Source of the DNA: Pseudomonadota bacterium
GTDB lineage: Bacteria; Pseudomonadota; Gammaproteobacteria; Burkholderiales; Thiobacillaceae
Direction of reading: 5' to 3'
Assembly: GCA_021780975.1 (NCBI GenBank)
Contig: JAJXXS010000337.1
Coordinates: 1-6,518 of the forward strand
Length of the DNA: 6,518 nt
The position numbers and the translations under genes were made by a program. The notes beneath the pieces were generated by a model. The model was not told where the DNA came from. It was given only the letters and a program-made list of their open reading frames with translations, and did no database searches. Positions 6,379 through 6,518 of this stretch are shown here, piece by piece (the first letter of the stretch is position 1; each line of letters opens with the position of its first letter).

Positions 6379-6518
6379 ATGCCGCTGGTAGCGCACAACG
6401 ACCTGCCCAGCTTTGCGCGCCTGCGCGCGGAAGGGGTGACGGTGCTTTCGGCGGAGCGCGCGGCGCGCCAGGAAATCCGCGAGCTGCACGTCGGCCTGCT
6501 CAACATGATGCCGGATGC
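6379..6518 (+). CDS. metA: Homoserine O-acyltransferase (MetA family), 5' part only
   Basis: First committed enzyme of methionine synthesis, acylating the homoserine hydroxyl with succinyl-CoA (or acetyl-CoA in some members). Only 46 codons lie in the window. They begin MPLVAHNDLPSFARLRAEGV and continue through RAARQEIRELHVGLLNMMPD at about 28-46. This matches the N terminus of the MetA family (E. coli begins MPIRVPDELP and has EIRPLKVLILNLMP), which has a glutamine-amidotransferase-like fold. It is not the unrelated alpha/beta-hydrolase MetX. The catalytic Cys, His and Glu lie beyond the edge, as does the residue that sets succinyl versus acetyl preference, so the acyl donor cannot be told. 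The ATG is fixed by a good Shine-Dalgarno and by alignment with the family start. It is downstream of and probably coupled to the P-loop NTPase. Confidence 0.88.
   Translation, partial: MPLVAHNDLPSFARLRAEGVTVLSAERAARQEIRELHVGLLNMMPD

Noticed and set aside
5560..6489. Minus-strand ORF of 309 residues opposite the NTPase and metA
   Set aside because: The plus strand carries Walker A and MetA motifs across the same bases; the antisense frame is a GC-driven shadow.

Overview
The window is GC-rich and densely packed with protein-coding genes of ordinary proteobacterial type. The order argS - SPOR protein - dsbA - SDR oxidoreductase on one strand is an arrangement I know from Betaproteobacteria. 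Together with a MetA-type homoserine acyltransferase and a beta-class GST, it points to a betaproteobacterium or an allied lineage such as Acidithiobacillia. The placement is an inference from gene content and synteny, not from a marker comparison. There is no rRNA, tRNA, CRISPR array, insertion sequence or phage gene, and nothing looks recently transferred.

Layout. Positions 1-5199 are a run of six minus-strand genes. In transcription order they are: a beta-class glutathione S-transferase (5199-4594); a ferritin-like diiron protein whose GTG start overlaps the gst stop (4597-3764); arginyl-tRNA synthetase (3698-1923); an inner-membrane SPOR-domain protein (1912-1358); the periplasmic thiol oxidase DsbA (1344-691); and an SDR oxidoreductase cut off by the left edge (668-1). 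Gaps from argS onward are 10-22 nt, so argS-SPOR-dsbA-SDR is probably one operon. A 65-nt gap before argS holds a perfect TATAAT, the best promoter-like site in the window. gst and the diiron gene form their own translationally coupled pair and may read through into argS.

Positions 5200-5508 are a divergent intergenic region of about 310 nt, containing only a doubtful 65-codon minus-strand ORF. To its right, on the plus strand, lies an uncharacterised P-loop NTPase (5509-6375). Three bases after its stop comes the start of metA (6379 onward, cut by the right edge), whose Shine-Dalgarno sequence sits inside the NTPase gene.

How the genes work together. argS is housekeeping translation. The SPOR protein and DsbA both act in the cell envelope, on septal peptidoglycan and on disulfide formation. 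gst plus the diiron protein look like a small redox or lipid/xenobiotic module of unknown substrate. The NTPase-metA pair puts an unstudied kinase-like protein in the same transcript as the first committed step of methionine synthesis. The two least understood items are the diiron protein and the NTPase. No clearly new multi-gene system is visible.
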